A stretch of 63,309 nt of DNA from the NCBI GenBank assembly GCA_023228865.1, contig JALOAH010000012.1:1-63309 (forward strand). The letters are read 5' to 3'. This stretch comes from Porticoccaceae bacterium. Its GTDB lineage: Bacteria; Pseudomonadota; Gammaproteobacteria; Pseudomonadales; Porticoccaceae. The notes under the pieces were generated by a model, which did not search any database, was not told the origin of the DNA, and saw only the letters and a list, made by a program, of their open reading frames with translations. Below are positions 16,597 to 25,885 of this stretch, one piece after another. A program made the translations under genes and the position numbers. Every line of letters starts with the position of its first letter. The first letter of the stretch is position 1.

Positions 16597-18081
16597 TTAA
16601 ACATCTGTCCTTAACCAGACGGTTTTCGAATAGAGATATTCTTCAATGTGATGGCGACCGCCCTTTTCGCCATAACCGCTCATTTTGATACCCCTGGAGC
16701 TGATGGCAGGTTCGGTGACACTGTAGCAGTTAACCCAGAACATCCCCGACCTTATGGCTCTCGACACCCTCAGGGCGCGGCCTATATTCTGACTCCAGAC
16801 ACCGCCGCCAAGACCGTATTCCGTGGTATTGCCCAGCTGAATGGCCTCTTCTTCATCGTCAAACGGAATGACCGACAGTACGGGGCCGAAAATTTCCTCC
16901 CGGGCAATACGCATATCGTTGCTGACCCCCGCCAGCACGGTTGGCTCGACAAAATAACCATCGGCCAACTCGCCGCCAAGGCGCCTGCCCCCGGACACCA
17001 TCTCGGCACCCTCATCACAGGCTATGTTCATGTAACCCTGAACCCGATCCAGCTGCGCCTGGGAAATCAAGGGACCCAGCTGGGTCTGCGGGTTCAGACT
17101 ATCGCCAACTTTCAGGGTTTTGCCGAAGGCGGCAATCCGTTCGACGAACTGATCGTAGATTCCTCGCTGCACAAACAACCGCGTGCCGGAATAGCAGACC
17201 TGCCCCGTATTGGCAAAGCAACCCATGGCCGCACCGGGAACTGCAATATCGAGATTGGCATCGTCAAAGACGATATCCGGGGATTTGCCACCAAGCTCAA
17301 CAGCAACTCTCTTCATGTTAATGGCAGAGGCTTCGATAATTTTTCGCCCGGTAGCCGTCGAACCGGTAAAGGCAATTTTGTCGACACCGGGGTGGGCGGC
17401 CAGCGCGGCGCCAGCGGTATGACCAGGACCCGGAACCACATTGACAACGCCGGGGGGCAGCCCCGCCTCCATCATCAACTCCGCCAACCTTAGACAGGAC
17501 AGTGGCGCTTCTTCTGCAGGTTTCAGCACCAGGGTGCAGCCTGTCGCCAGGGTTGGACAGATACTCCACAACTGGGTCAGCAGCGGACCGTTCCAGGGAA
17601 TGATACCGCCGACAACCCCCACAGGATCTTTAACCGTATAGGTCATAAATGAACCGGGAAAGGAGTTCTCGGAAGTTTCCCCGTGGATATTCACCGCCTG
17701 GGAGGCGTAATAGCGAAAAGCCTGAACCAGCCAGCGCTTAAATAGACTGGTACGGGCAACTGGAGCCCCCATATCCAGAGTCTCAAGCAAGCCCAGCTCG
17801 TCGAAATTGACTTCGACATGATCGGCAATTTTCAGCATTAACGCCTGGCGATCAAAAGGCTTCCATTGACTCCAGGGACCTTCAAAAGCTTCTCTGGCCG
17901 CCTTGACCGCTCGATCTATATCCTCGGCGCCACCGCGGGAAACCTTGGCGATTACTTTGCCCGTGGCAGGGTTTAAACAATCAAACGTTTCCTGAGCGAG
18001 AGACTCCACCCATTCTCCGCCAATGAGAAGACGCTTTAATTTACCGTCTAGAAATGGATGAGAAACAGTACTGAAAGTCAT
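16597..18081 (-). CDS. NAD(P)-dependent aldehyde dehydrogenase
   Basis: This 494-residue aldehyde dehydrogenase oxidises an aldehyde to the carboxylic acid. The fold and catalytic residues are complete: N164 in IIPWNGPLL, the general base E262 in VAVELGGKSPDI, and the nucleophile C296 in NTGQVCYSGTRLFV. FTGSTATGRKI marks the cofactor pocket. Length and motifs fit the phenylacetaldehyde/betaine-type ALDH superfamily, but the substrate cannot be read from sequence. It is divergent from an MFS transporter and lies near CoA-transferase and Baeyer-Villiger genes. It therefore probably oxidises an aldehyde intermediate of the same catabolic route. Confidence 0.95.
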   Translation of the reverse strand: MTFSTVSHPFLDGKLKRLLIGGEWVESLAQETFDCLNPATGKVIAKVSRGGAEDIDRAVKAAREAFEGPWSQWKPFDRQALMLKIADHVEVNFDELGLLETLDMGAPVARTSLFKRWLVQAFRYYASQAVNIHGETSENSFPGSFMTYTVKDPVGVVGGIIPWNGPLLTQLWSICPTLATGCTLVLKPAEEAPLSCLRLAELMMEAGLPPGVVNVVPGPGHTAGAALAAHPGVDKIAFTGSTATGRKIIEASAINMKRVAVELGGKSPDIVFDDANLDIAVPGAAMGCFANTGQVCYSGTRLFVQRGIYDQFVERIAAFGKTLKVGDSLNPQTQLGPLISQAQLDRVQGYMNIACDEGAEMVSGGRRLGGELADGYFVEPTVLAGVSNDMRIAREEIFGPVLSVIPFDDEEEAIQLGNTTEYGLGGGVWSQNIGRALRVSRAIRSGMFWVNCYSVTEPAISSRGIKMSGYGEKGGRHHIEEYLYSKTVWLRTDV

Positions 18082-18623
18082 AGGTTACTCCCGTTTATTA
18101 AAATTAAATCTACCTAAAAACAGCGGCGAGACGTCATCAGCTCTGGGACAAACTGCGCCATTTACCTGCATTCACTCAGCAGCGCCAACCCGGCGGATCA
18201 GAAAAAATGGGTTGCCGGGAATGACGAAAATCGTGGCTTTGGCGCCAGTCAGTGCCATTCAGGTTGCCGGCGCTTACCCGCCAACGATTCCTAGAATATC
18301 CACCAAGGAACATCTCTAAAGTGAGCCACCTTACTCTATCACACAGCAAATAACCGATACCAAATCCATCTAGAAACAATAATAACTTGCTATAACAGCG
18401 CGGCGCACAAAGCAGACAAACTACCTTCACTGTTAGCATCGATGATAACCCGCGCTCAACAGTCTGATTTTTATAACCGTTGGCTAACATGCGCACCAGG
18501 CCTTGTTGACATTGGCCATGAATAACTGCAAATAATAGCCATCCTGCGCACCCGGCGACACCCAATACCGGGGGCAACGGCCACAGCCTGCAGCCAAACC
18601 ATAAGAAAGGAGCTTTGCCTCTC
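18082..18623. other. Divergent intergenic region, ALDH / MFS
   Basis: This region of about 540 bases carries two divergent promoters. Around 18180-18290 there is a GC-rich, partly self-complementary stretch (AGCGCCAACCCGGC with a distant GCCGGCGCTT; TTGCCGGGAATGACG) that looks like a degenerate extragenic repeat. No gene was recognised. Confidence 0.5.
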
Positions 18624-19934
18624 GTGACAACAGTTCAACAAAAAGAACCCACCAGTTACAGGTTTTTCGTACTTTTAATGCTGTTTATCGTTTATACCTT
18701 TAACTACCTGGATCGACAGATAATCAGCATTCTCGCGGTTCCCATTCAACAAGAACTCGACCTCAGCGATACCCAACTCGGCCTGATGGGGGGCTTTGCC
18801 TTTGCCTTATTCTATTCCGCCCTCGGTGTGCCAATTGCCCGCTTTGCCGATCGCTTAAATCGCAGCTGGATCATTGCTGGCTCCCTGACCCTATGGAGTT
18901 CGTTCACGGCGCTCTGCGGCCTCGCAACCGGTTTTTGGCAACTGTTTCTCGCCCGCCTTGGCGTGGGTGTCGGCGAAGCCGGTGGTGTGGCGCCCTCTTT
19001 TTCCATGATCAGCGATTATTTTCCCCAAAGCCAAAGAGCCAGAGCCCTGGCAGCCTTTACCTTGGCACTGCCTGTTGGCACTGCTGCAGGCCTTTATATT
19101 GGTGGCCAATTGGCCGTAGAGTACGGCTGGCGAACGGCCTTTCTTGTCCTTGGTTTGGCCGGTGTCATTATTGCGCCATTTTTCCTTTTGATCGTTCGCG
19201 AGCCGGAGCGCGGGCGCTATGACCCGAAACGACTGGTCACTGATACCGGCCAGGCATCCTTTAAAGATGTCTGCAAAGTCGTACTGCCCAAAGCCAGCTT
19301 TTGGTATTTGTCACTGGGTTCAGGAGTGGCTTCCATGCTGTCCTACGGCCTGGCTTTCTGGCTTCCCGCCTATGTACAGAGAAGCCTCGAACTCGACCTG
19401 TCAGACACATCAAAATTTCTTGCTTCTGCCGCCCTTATCGGCGGCACCATGGGCATTATTCTGGGGGGACTGCTCGGCGATTATCTCGGCAAAAAAGACC
19501 GCGGCGCCTATGGCCGCATCCCCGCCGTGGCCTTTATGATTGCCATGCCCTTTATGCTGGGGGCAATGGCAACGTCAAATTTGTGGCTGGTCTTTTTTCT
19601 CCTTTTAGTACCCCAGGCCATGGGGCTTGTCTGGGCTCCCCCCAGTGTCGCCGCCATACAACAGATAGCACCTGCCCATATGAGAGCCACTGCTTCCGCC
19701 ATTTATCTGCTTATCACCAACCTGATCGGTCTCGGTGCCGGAACCGTGCTGTTTGGCGTCATTTCAGACATTTTGACGGCTCAATATGGCGGCGAGGCGC
19801 TGCGTTATTCTATTGTTATTTGCTGCCTCACCCTCTATCCGGCGGTGATAATCCTGTATTTACTGGCGGCGCGCAATCTGAAAAGGGATGAACAGCTGGA
19901 TGAAACCAGCGCTTACGCCCAGGCAACGACCTGA
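18624..19934 (+). CDS. MFS transporter (spinster-like)
   Basis: This 12-helix major facilitator has about 436 residues. The N-terminal half contains YTFNYLDRQIISILAVPIQQ, typical of the spinster/anion-cation symporter branch. It also has the loop 2-3 motif (GVPIARFADRLNR) and GVGVGEAGGVAPSFSMISDY. GTG at 18624 is the likely start, with AAGGAG 11 bases upstream; an in-frame TTG nine bases earlier sits too close to that site. It probably imports or exports an organic acid or pathway intermediate. It is convergent with the LysR gene and divergent from the aldehyde dehydrogenase. Confidence 0.9.
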   Translation: MTTVQQKEPTSYRFFVLLMLFIVYTFNYLDRQIISILAVPIQQELDLSDTQLGLMGGFAFALFYSALGVPIARFADRLNRSWIIAGSLTLWSSFTALCGLATGFWQLFLARLGVGVGEAGGVAPSFSMISDYFPQSQRARALAAFTLALPVGTAAGLYIGGQLAVEYGWRTAFLVLGLAGVIIAPFFLLIVREPERGRYDPKRLVTDTGQASFKDVCKVVLPKASFWYLSLGSGVASMLSYGLAFWLPAYVQRSLELDLSDTSKFLASAALIGGTMGIILGGLLGDYLGKKDRGAYGRIPAVAFMIAMPFMLGAMATSNLWLVFFLLLVPQAMGLVWAPPSVAAIQQIAPAHMRATASAIYLLITNLIGLGAGTVLFGVISDILTAQYGGEALRYSIVICCLTLYPAVIILYLLAARNLKRDEQLDETSAYAQATT

Positions 19935-19966
19935 CGGCTGCCGCCAAACACAAAGCGGCGCCCCTG

Positions 19967-20962
19967 TCAGGCAACCGTCGCTTTATTGCCAGGTCTGAGC
20001 GGAAAAAGAGTGGAGGGTGTCGCCCGCATAAATTGCGGCGCTGCAGGTATTTTGGCTTCGGCGCGCACCTGTCCGGCAACGGCCCTGGCTGCGCGCACGA
20101 CGAGATCGTGAACGGCGCGCCCCGATCGCTGCAATTCGCGACTTTTCAAATGGGAGACCGAAATAAGACCACGGAGATCCGGGTTGGTAATCTTGCGCGC
20201 CTGAAGGCGACCTTCGACGATATCTTCAACCATGCTGGAATGGGGCAGCAAGGCACAGCATTTGCCGGACAGCACCAGAGAGCGCATGGCGTAGAAAGAC
20301 TCGGTCTCAACCTGAACATCGAGAATTTTGCCGCGATTTCGCGCCGCCTCATCAAGAATTTTTCGCCAGGTCGTCGCCTGGGAGGACGTCACCAGGGGGT
20401 AGTCAAATATTTTGTCGAACTCGATTTCATCCGCCTTGCCATTGCCTTCGGGCAGACTCACCAACGAGTAGTCCTCAACATAGAGGGGCGTCTGCTCCAG
20501 GGCGTTGGTATCCTGCAGGCTGAAAAGTATTGCCAGGTCAATCTTGCCGTCAAGCAGCCACTCGTAGAGCACGGAAGAGCTGGCATCGGCGATGTACATG
20601 TTGACATCGGGGAGCTCTTCGCGCAGGGATTCGTAAATTTTCGGCAACAGCATGCTCGACATGCTGGACGGCAGCCCAAGGGATACCAAGCCCTTGGGCT
20701 TGTCCTTGCGAGACTTAAGGGCGTTGAGGGACTCCTGGTGATACTTCAACATCACCACCGCGCGCTCATAAAGCAGAGCGCCATCTTCCGTCAACTCAAT
20801 ACCGCGGTGACTGCGGGTAACCAACTGGGTTCCCAGTTCCGCTTCAAGATTGGAGAGATGAACACTCAAGGCAGGCTGGGCGACGTAGAGACGCTCACTG
20901 GCCTTCATCAAACTGCCAGCCTCTGCCATTGCCACAAAATAACGAAGATGCCGAAGCTCCAC
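19967..20962 (-). CDS. LysR-family transcriptional regulator
   Basis: This 331-residue LysR-type regulator begins with the winged HTH (MELRHLRYFVAMAEAGSLMK, then LYVAQPALSVHLSNLEAELG) and continues with a periplasmic-binding-like effector domain. The N-terminus resembles the NAC/CatM-type subgroup. It is divergent from the CoA-transferase gene at 21453, with a 30-bp palindrome and a 7-bp tandem repeat between them. That is the classic layout of a LysR regulator acting on its neighbour. The effector is presumably a pathway intermediate. Confidence 0.93.
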   Translation of the reverse strand: MELRHLRYFVAMAEAGSLMKASERLYVAQPALSVHLSNLEAELGTQLVTRSHRGIELTEDGALLYERAVVMLKYHQESLNALKSRKDKPKGLVSLGLPSSMSSMLLPKIYESLREELPDVNMYIADASSSVLYEWLLDGKIDLAILFSLQDTNALEQTPLYVEDYSLVSLPEGNGKADEIEFDKIFDYPLVTSSQATTWRKILDEAARNRGKILDVQVETESFYAMRSLVLSGKCCALLPHSSMVEDIVEGRLQARKITNPDLRGLISVSHLKSRELQRSGRAVHDLVVRAARAVAGQVRAEAKIPAAPQFMRATPSTLFPLRPGNKATVA

Positions 20963-21013
20963 TGGAACCCCCCAATTATTAATCCCCGGTCAGGCCGATA
21001 TTGGCAGACCGTC

Positions 21014-21046
21014 GACCATTGACCATTGACCATTGACCATTGACCA
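21014..21046. repeat. 7-bp tandem repeat (GACCATT) upstream of LysR gene
   Basis: Four full copies of GACCATT plus a partial fifth (GACCA) run without interruption. The array lies 52 bases upstream of the LysR start codon, in its likely promoter or leader. Seven-base arrays can change copy number by slipped-strand mispairing. Confidence 0.9.
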
Positions 21047-21062
21047 GTATCAAAAAAATGAC

Positions 21063-21092
21063 ATACAAATTCTTATATAAACTTATTTGTAT
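21063..21092. promoter_or_regulatory. Candidate LysR operator (ATACAAAT palindrome)
   Basis: ATACAAAT (21063-21070) and ATTTGTAT (21085-21092) form perfect 8-base arms around a 14-base AT-rich spacer. The site lies in the divergent spacer between the LysR regulator and the CoA-transferase. Dyads of this kind often bind LysR-type tetramers. Confidence 0.45.
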
Positions 21093-21452
21093 ACCCAGCA
21101 TTTAACTTATCAAAATTTAAGAAAGCTGATTCTAGTTTGGCTGCCAATGTCCGTCAAACTTTGCGAGAGACATAGTTATTTTCGCAATTTGGCGACTATA
21201 CTCCCAACAGCGCCAAAATAAAACCCGAAATAACGTTGGGTTTTTCATTTATAACAGTTTGCTATGACCACCATAAAATAATCGCTATTTGCCCTTAGCC
21301 CGCGAGAGGTTATGATCCCCGCCAATAGCCAAGAATTGCCCCCATAACAGCAATGCAAGCTGGCAAGCTAAACTGTTGATAATTAGTATCTAGCCAACAT
21401 GATCCCGCCGGATCAACCCCGAACAAAAATACACTCAGGCAACTTGACCCCT

Positions 21453-22646
21453 ATGGAAAACCCAAAACCTATCTACCCCCTTGAAGGGGTTGTCGTTCTA
21501 GATCTAAGCCAGATTTACAATGGCCCCTATGCCACCTACTTGATGGCAGTGGCCGGGGCAACGGTGATAAAAATCGAACCCCCGGGCGGCGAGTCCCTGC
21601 GCCGCCGGGGCGTTGTTGGCGGCGCCGGACTGCCTTTTGCCATGCTCAATGGCTGCAAGGAATCCATTGTCCTCAATCTAAAAACGGAAGAAGGCAAGGG
21701 AGCGCTACGGGAATTGGTGAAAACCGCCGATGTCCTGGTGGAAAATTTCTCCCCCGGCGTTATGGATCGGCTGGGGCTGGGGGCGGATGAGCTGCAAAAG
21801 CTCAACCCCAATCTGATTTATGCCTCAAGCTCCGGCTATGGCAGAGATGGCCCCTACAAGGAATACCCGGCCATGGACTTAACCGTTCAGGCCATGGGCG
21901 GCATTATTGATTCCACCGGTTTTCCCGACAGCCCGCCAGTGAAGTCAGGCCCGGCAATTGCCGATTTCTTTGCCGGTACCCACTTTTACGGCGCCATTCT
22001 CACCGCCCTCTATGACCGCGAACATAACGGCAAAGCCCGCCGTGTGGAAGTGTCGATGCAGGATGCGGTTTACGCCTCCCTGAGCTCCAACCTGGGGCTT
22101 CACTGGTCTGCCGCCGGCAAAGACATACCACCGCGAACCGGCAATCGCCACGGCGGTCTGGCGGAGTCGCCTTACAATGTCTACCCTTCCAGCGATGGCT
22201 ATGTCGCCATTATCTGCGTTACCGAAGGGCATTGGCGGGCACTGACAACCCTGATGGGGCAGCCCGAACTTGCCGATGACCCAAGATTCAGCACCTTGAA
22301 AGAAAGGGTTTCACGCATGGATTTGATCGACAGCACCGTCGCGGCCTGGACCAGCCAGCACCCCAAGGAATGGCTGGTTCAGCAGATGCTCGCCGTTCGT
22401 GTGCCATCAGCGCCGGTGCGCACCCTCGACGAAGTGGTCAACGACCCCAACATGCACGCCCGCGGCGCCCTGGAGTGGCAGGATCATCCAGATTATGGCC
22501 GCATTGTTGTCCAGCAGTCGCCAATTCGTTTCGACGGCCTGCCACCCTTTCCCCTCGAACCCAGTCACCGCCTCGGCGCCGACACGGAAAAAGTTCTTCG
22601 CGAACGTCTGGGAATGAATGACGAGGAAATTAAAAAACTACTATAA
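21453..22646 (+). CDS. Class III CoA-transferase (CaiB/BaiF family)
   Basis: Family III CoA-transferases move CoA between carboxylic acids. This protein (about 397 residues from ATG 21453) has the canonical VVVLDLSQIYNGPYATYLM opening. It then shows VKIEPPGGESLRRRG, LNLKTEEGKG, VLVENFSPGVMDRLGL, and YPAMDLTVQAMGGI with the catalytic Asp. A further in-frame ATG at 21399 would add 18 residues that do not look conserved. It is the first gene of a plus-strand series with the Baeyer-Villiger monooxygenase and is divergent from a LysR gene. It likely activates the acid product of the pathway as a CoA thioester. Confidence 0.92.
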   Translation: MENPKPIYPLEGVVVLDLSQIYNGPYATYLMAVAGATVIKIEPPGGESLRRRGVVGGAGLPFAMLNGCKESIVLNLKTEEGKGALRELVKTADVLVENFSPGVMDRLGLGADELQKLNPNLIYASSSGYGRDGPYKEYPAMDLTVQAMGGIIDSTGFPDSPPVKSGPAIADFFAGTHFYGAILTALYDREHNGKARRVEVSMQDAVYASLSSNLGLHWSAAGKDIPPRTGNRHGGLAESPYNVYPSSDGYVAIICVTEGHWRALTTLMGQPELADDPRFSTLKERVSRMDLIDSTVAAWTSQHPKEWLVQQMLAVRVPSAPVRTLDEVVNDPNMHARGALEWQDHPDYGRIVVQQSPIRFDGLPPFPLEPSHRLGADTEKVLRERLGMNDEEIKKLL

Positions 22647-22761
22647 CAAACGACTATGAGCGCCAGATTCAATCTCTAGTTCCGCAGCCCTGGAACCATT
22701 GATATTCTGGCGCCCCTGTAAAAAGCTAAAACCATTACCAGTATAAGAGAGGATAGACCCA

Positions 22762-24387
22762 ATGACGTCTGCACCGCAAACTGCCACGGATTCACCTAAA
22801 AAGCTGGATGTGCTCATCGTGGGCGCTGGCTTTGCTGGCATGTATCTGGTTCATAAATTCCGCAAATTAGGCTACAGCATCCTCGCCGTGGATGCCGCCT
22901 CAGATGTGGGTGGCACCTGGTACTGGAACCGCTATCCCGGGGCGCGCTGCGATGTGGAAAGTCTTCAGTACTCCTATTCTTTCTCGGAAGAACTGGAAAA
23001 TGAATGGGAATGGTCCGAAAAATTTGCCGCCCAGCCTGAAATCCACGCCTATCAAAAATACGTTGCCGACAAATTTGACCTGCGCAGGGACATGCTTTTC
23101 AACACTCGAGTGACCAGCGCGATCTTCAACGACGATCGCAGTCGCTGGCTCGTGGAAACCGATCAAGGCATTGCCTTTGACGCCAAATACTGCGTGCTGG
23201 CCACAGGCCCGCTGTCTGTACCCTTATTTCCCAAATTTGAAGGTATGGAAAAATTCAAAGGCAACATTTATCACACCGGAAAATGGCCTCGCGAAGAAGT
23301 GGATTTTAGCGGTCAACGGGTGGGCGTTATCGGCACCGGATCATCCGCTGTACAGACCATCCCAGAAATCGCCAAACAGGTTAAAGAGCTTCATATTTTT
23401 CAACGCACCGCCAACTACAGTGTTCCTGCGCAAAACCGCCCGCTGACCGCAGAGGAAAAAGCCAACTGGAAAAACAACTTCCGCGAACTGAGGAAAAAAT
23501 CCCGCACCACCCGAGTTGCCATGCTCCACGAATTTGGCCAAAAATCAGCCCTGGAAGTCAGCCCCGAAGAGCGGGAAAAAGAATACCAGCGGCGCTGGGA
23601 AAAAGGCGGTACCAACTTTGGCTATGCCTACAACGACATCATTTTCAATGAAGAAGCCAACAAAACTTGCGCCAACTTTGTGCGCCGCAAAATAGATCAG
23701 ATTGTAAAAGATCCAGAAACGGCGGCACTATTAAAAACCCAGACCTACCCCATAGCCACCAAACGGCTGTGTATCGACACCAATTTTTACGAAACCTTCA
23801 ACAAGGATTACGTGCATTTGGTGGACGTGAGAACCAACCCCATTGAGCGCTTCACTGAAAACGGCCTCACTGTTGCCGGTAAAGAATATGTTTTTGACAG
23901 CATTATTTTGGCAACCGGTTTCGACGCCATGACCGGCGCTGTGCTCAATATCGACATCAAAGGCAAAGAGGGTTTGCCCCTCAAAGAAAAATGGGAGGCA
24001 GGCCCCAGAACCTATCTGGGACTGCAAGTTGCGGGTTTCCCCAATCTTTTTATCGTCAACGCCCCCGGCAGCCCCTCCGTGTTCACCAACATGGTGATCT
24101 CCATCGAGGATTCGGTGAACTGGATAACCGAATGCATTGCCAACATCGATAAACAGCAATTCAAACGCATTGAGCCCTCGGAGCAGGCCGAGGAGGAATG
24201 GATTCACATCGTCAATGATGCCGCCAACAAAACCCTGGTTCCCAAGGCCAACTCCTGGTACCTGGGCGCCAATGTTCCCGGCAAAACCCGCGTTTTTATG
24301 CCCTATGTGGGTGGTTTTGACAAATGGTTGAACCTGATCTGGGAAATTGCCGAAAAAAATTACAACGGCTTTGAACTGTCAAAATAG
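22762..24387 (+). CDS. Baeyer-Villiger monooxygenase (cyclohexanone monooxygenase-like)
   Basis: This 541-residue class B flavin monooxygenase uses FAD, NADPH and O2 to insert oxygen next to a ketone, giving an ester or lactone. Both Rossmann motifs are present (GAGFAG at 21-26 and GTGSSA at 191-196). The Baeyer-Villiger fingerprint FKGNIYHTGKWP (165-176) fits FxGxxxHxxxW(P/D), and GGTWYWNRYPGARCD and ILATGFDAMTG are also present. Its length matches cyclohexanone/phenylacetone monooxygenases. A good ribosome-binding site (GAGAGGAT) precedes the ATG. The context, with SDRs, a zinc ADH and hydrolases, fits oxidation of a cyclic ketone or terpenoid. Confidence 0.94.
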   Translation: MTSAPQTATDSPKKLDVLIVGAGFAGMYLVHKFRKLGYSILAVDAASDVGGTWYWNRYPGARCDVESLQYSYSFSEELENEWEWSEKFAAQPEIHAYQKYVADKFDLRRDMLFNTRVTSAIFNDDRSRWLVETDQGIAFDAKYCVLATGPLSVPLFPKFEGMEKFKGNIYHTGKWPREEVDFSGQRVGVIGTGSSAVQTIPEIAKQVKELHIFQRTANYSVPAQNRPLTAEEKANWKNNFRELRKKSRTTRVAMLHEFGQKSALEVSPEEREKEYQRRWEKGGTNFGYAYNDIIFNEEANKTCANFVRRKIDQIVKDPETAALLKTQTYPIATKRLCIDTNFYETFNKDYVHLVDVRTNPIERFTENGLTVAGKEYVFDSIILATGFDAMTGAVLNIDIKGKEGLPLKEKWEAGPRTYLGLQVAGFPNLFIVNAPGSPSVFTNMVISIEDSVNWITECIANIDKQQFKRIEPSEQAEEEWIHIVNDAANKTLVPKANSWYLGANVPGKTRVFMPYVGGFDKWLNLIWEIAEKNYNGFELSK

Positions 24388-24434
24388 GCAAATAATTCGT
24401 ATAAACTCACACAAACGAGCACTGTAGTGTTACC

Positions 24435-24475
24435 TTGCCACAAAAGACAAACTCTTTTTGTGGCAATTTTTATCA
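24435..24475 (+). terminator. Rho-independent terminator of the BVMO transcript
   Basis: TTGCCACAAAA (24435-24445) pairs with TTTTGTGGCAA (24456-24466) in a perfect 11-bp stem, followed by TTTTTAT. It is 48 bases after the monooxygenase stop codon. Confidence 0.88.
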
Positions 24476-24571
24476 GCCTGTACAGGGCAGACAAAAACCA
24501 TCGTCAAAATATTTTTACTTTTTTGTAGGCAACGACAGCACCCATAAAGCCAATAGCACGGAGTCAACATT

Positions 24572-25063
24572 ATGCCCATAAGCCAGGAAACCATTGATCG
24601 CGTCGCCATAAATGAAGTTGGCCAACGCTACGCCAAAGCCCTTGATCTGCGCAATTATGAAGAGTTAAAAACCGTTTTTGCGCCAAATGCCCAACTCGCC
24701 TATACCATTGGCGATGATCGTTATTTTGCCTTTCCCATGTCGGCAGCCATCGATACTTTCTCCTCATTTTTGCGCAACTGCTACTGGACATGTCATCTTA
24801 TCGGCACCGGCGTTATCGATATCGACGGCGACCGGGCTCACGCCTCCAGCAGAGTTCATGCCACCCATATTCAAATACGCAATGATGGCTCCAGAAATAT
24901 CTGGATTGTCAGCGGCGGTTATGAAGACGACCTTATTCGCACCCCCGACGGCTGGAGAATCATTAAACGCGACTGTATCTGTCCCTACGAAGAAGGCAGT
25001 TTTGAGGGGGAAGGTGTTCGCGAATTTAGCAGAGCGCCCACCATCGACGATTTTCGCAAATAA
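24572..25063 (+). CDS. SnoaL/NTF2-like protein
   Basis: This 163-residue protein is of the NTF2-like/SnoaL type (alpha+beta cone). It starts with RVAINEVGQRYAKALDLRNY and has GTGVIDIDGDRAHASSRVHA and DGWRIIKRDCICPYEEG, as in ring-hydroxylating dioxygenase beta subunits and steroid delta-isomerases. Such proteins in catabolic islands act as isomerases, dehydratases or dehydrogenase partners; which one cannot be decided here. GGAGTC lies before the ATG. A strong terminator separates it from the monooxygenase upstream, so it has its own promoter. Confidence 0.85.
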   Translation: MPISQETIDRVAINEVGQRYAKALDLRNYEELKTVFAPNAQLAYTIGDDRYFAFPMSAAIDTFSSFLRNCYWTCHLIGTGVIDIDGDRAHASSRVHATHIQIRNDGSRNIWIVSGGYEDDLIRTPDGWRIIKRDCICPYEEGSFEGEGVREFSRAPTIDDFRK

Positions 25064-25261
25064 CCGCCAGATTTGTTTTTGCCTGGACATTAGCGCTGCC
25101 CCGAGCATGAACAGGTTGCAGAGCAATACAAAAGAGCTATAGACCAATCTCTGGCATTTGCGTATTTTGGCAAGGAAAATGGGTATTATAGCGAAGGCTT
25201 AATCACTGCAAATTTTGCCGCTCAGACCAGAGCGAATCATAATAGAAATAGGAGCACGAAA

Positions 25262-25765
25262 ATGGATAAAGACCACCTATATTTTCAAGAAGCCAGCAAA
25301 AACAAAGACGCCATGACCGAGCTGCCTGATCAGGTAAAAAATGAACTGGCCGCACATCTGGAGTTGTATCAGCAAGATCCTGAAGCAGCCCATTATTGGG
25401 ATACCGCCAAAATTGGTCTCACCGGGGTTGTTCCCTGCCTGATGCTAACCGTGCGCGGCGCAAAATCCGGCATTCCGCGCCAGAACGTTTTGCAATATTA
25501 CAGAATCGACGATCATTATGTGGTGGTCGGATCACGGGGCGGCACCATTGACCACCCCATTTGGTACGTCAACCTTCGCGCCAATCCTGATTGCGAAATC
25601 CAGGTTGGTGGGTTCCACTCAAAAGCCATTGCCCGCACTCTGCCCGATGGCCCGGAGAGAGACAGATACTGGCAACACATTACCGCAGAACAACCTATTC
25701 AGATTGAATACCAAAAGCGCACCAGCCGCCAGATCCCCGTGGTTGTTTTTGATCTGGTTGACTAA
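25262..25765 (+). CDS. Ddn-like deazaflavin-dependent oxidoreductase
   Basis: This 167-residue protein is of the nitroreductase/deazaflavin (F420)-dependent family related to mycobacterial Ddn. Visible landmarks are LTVRGAKSGIPRQNVLQYYR (the 'G..SG..R..pl' phosphate-binding strand), VVVGSRGGTIDHPIWYVNLR and the conserved ANPDCEIQVGG. In Actinobacteria these enzymes reduce quinones and other substrates with F420H2. Some family members use FAD, FMN or heme instead, and F420 is uncommon in Gammaproteobacteria. The true cofactor is therefore an open question. AGGAGC precedes the ATG. It is convergent with the molybdopterin oxidoreductase. Confidence 0.87.
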   Translation: MDKDHLYFQEASKNKDAMTELPDQVKNELAAHLELYQQDPEAAHYWDTAKIGLTGVVPCLMLTVRGAKSGIPRQNVLQYYRIDDHYVVVGSRGGTIDHPIWYVNLRANPDCEIQVGGFHSKAIARTLPDGPERDRYWQHITAEQPIQIEYQKRTSRQIPVVVFDLVD

Positions 25766-25788
25766 TTTTTGATTTAACCCGGATATTG

Positions 25789-25831
25789 CGCCCATTGCCG
25801 GATTAGCAATGTATTAACCCGGCAGTGGGCG
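25789..25831. terminator. Convergent terminator-like stem
   Basis: CGCCCATTGCCGG (25789-25801) faces CCGGCAGTGGGCG (25819-25831), a 13-bp stem with one wobble. It lies between the convergent Ddn-like and molybdopterin oxidoreductase genes. The T tract is poor, so it may act mainly as an mRNA 3' end barrier for both. Confidence 0.55.
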
Positions 25832-25885
25832 AGTTTCCTGGTATTTCAAGGGATTGCCCTGGCCTACCCCATTACCAGGAGATAA

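Larger units (their letters stand above)
20963..21452. other. Divergent intergenic region, LysR / CoA-transferase
   Basis: This 490-base AT-rich spacer contains the GACCATT tandem repeat and the ATACAAAT palindrome listed separately. I see no coding frame. A TATACT hexamer near 21196 is a possible -10 element for the CoA-transferase gene, without a clear -35 partner. Confidence 0.5.

Noticed and set aside
16648..17493. A 281-codon frame antisense to the aldehyde dehydrogenase
   Set aside because: Shadow of a gene with all catalytic residues present.
20033..21022. A 329-codon frame antisense to the LysR gene
   Set aside because: The LysR HTH and effector motifs on the other strand are unmistakable; this frame has none.
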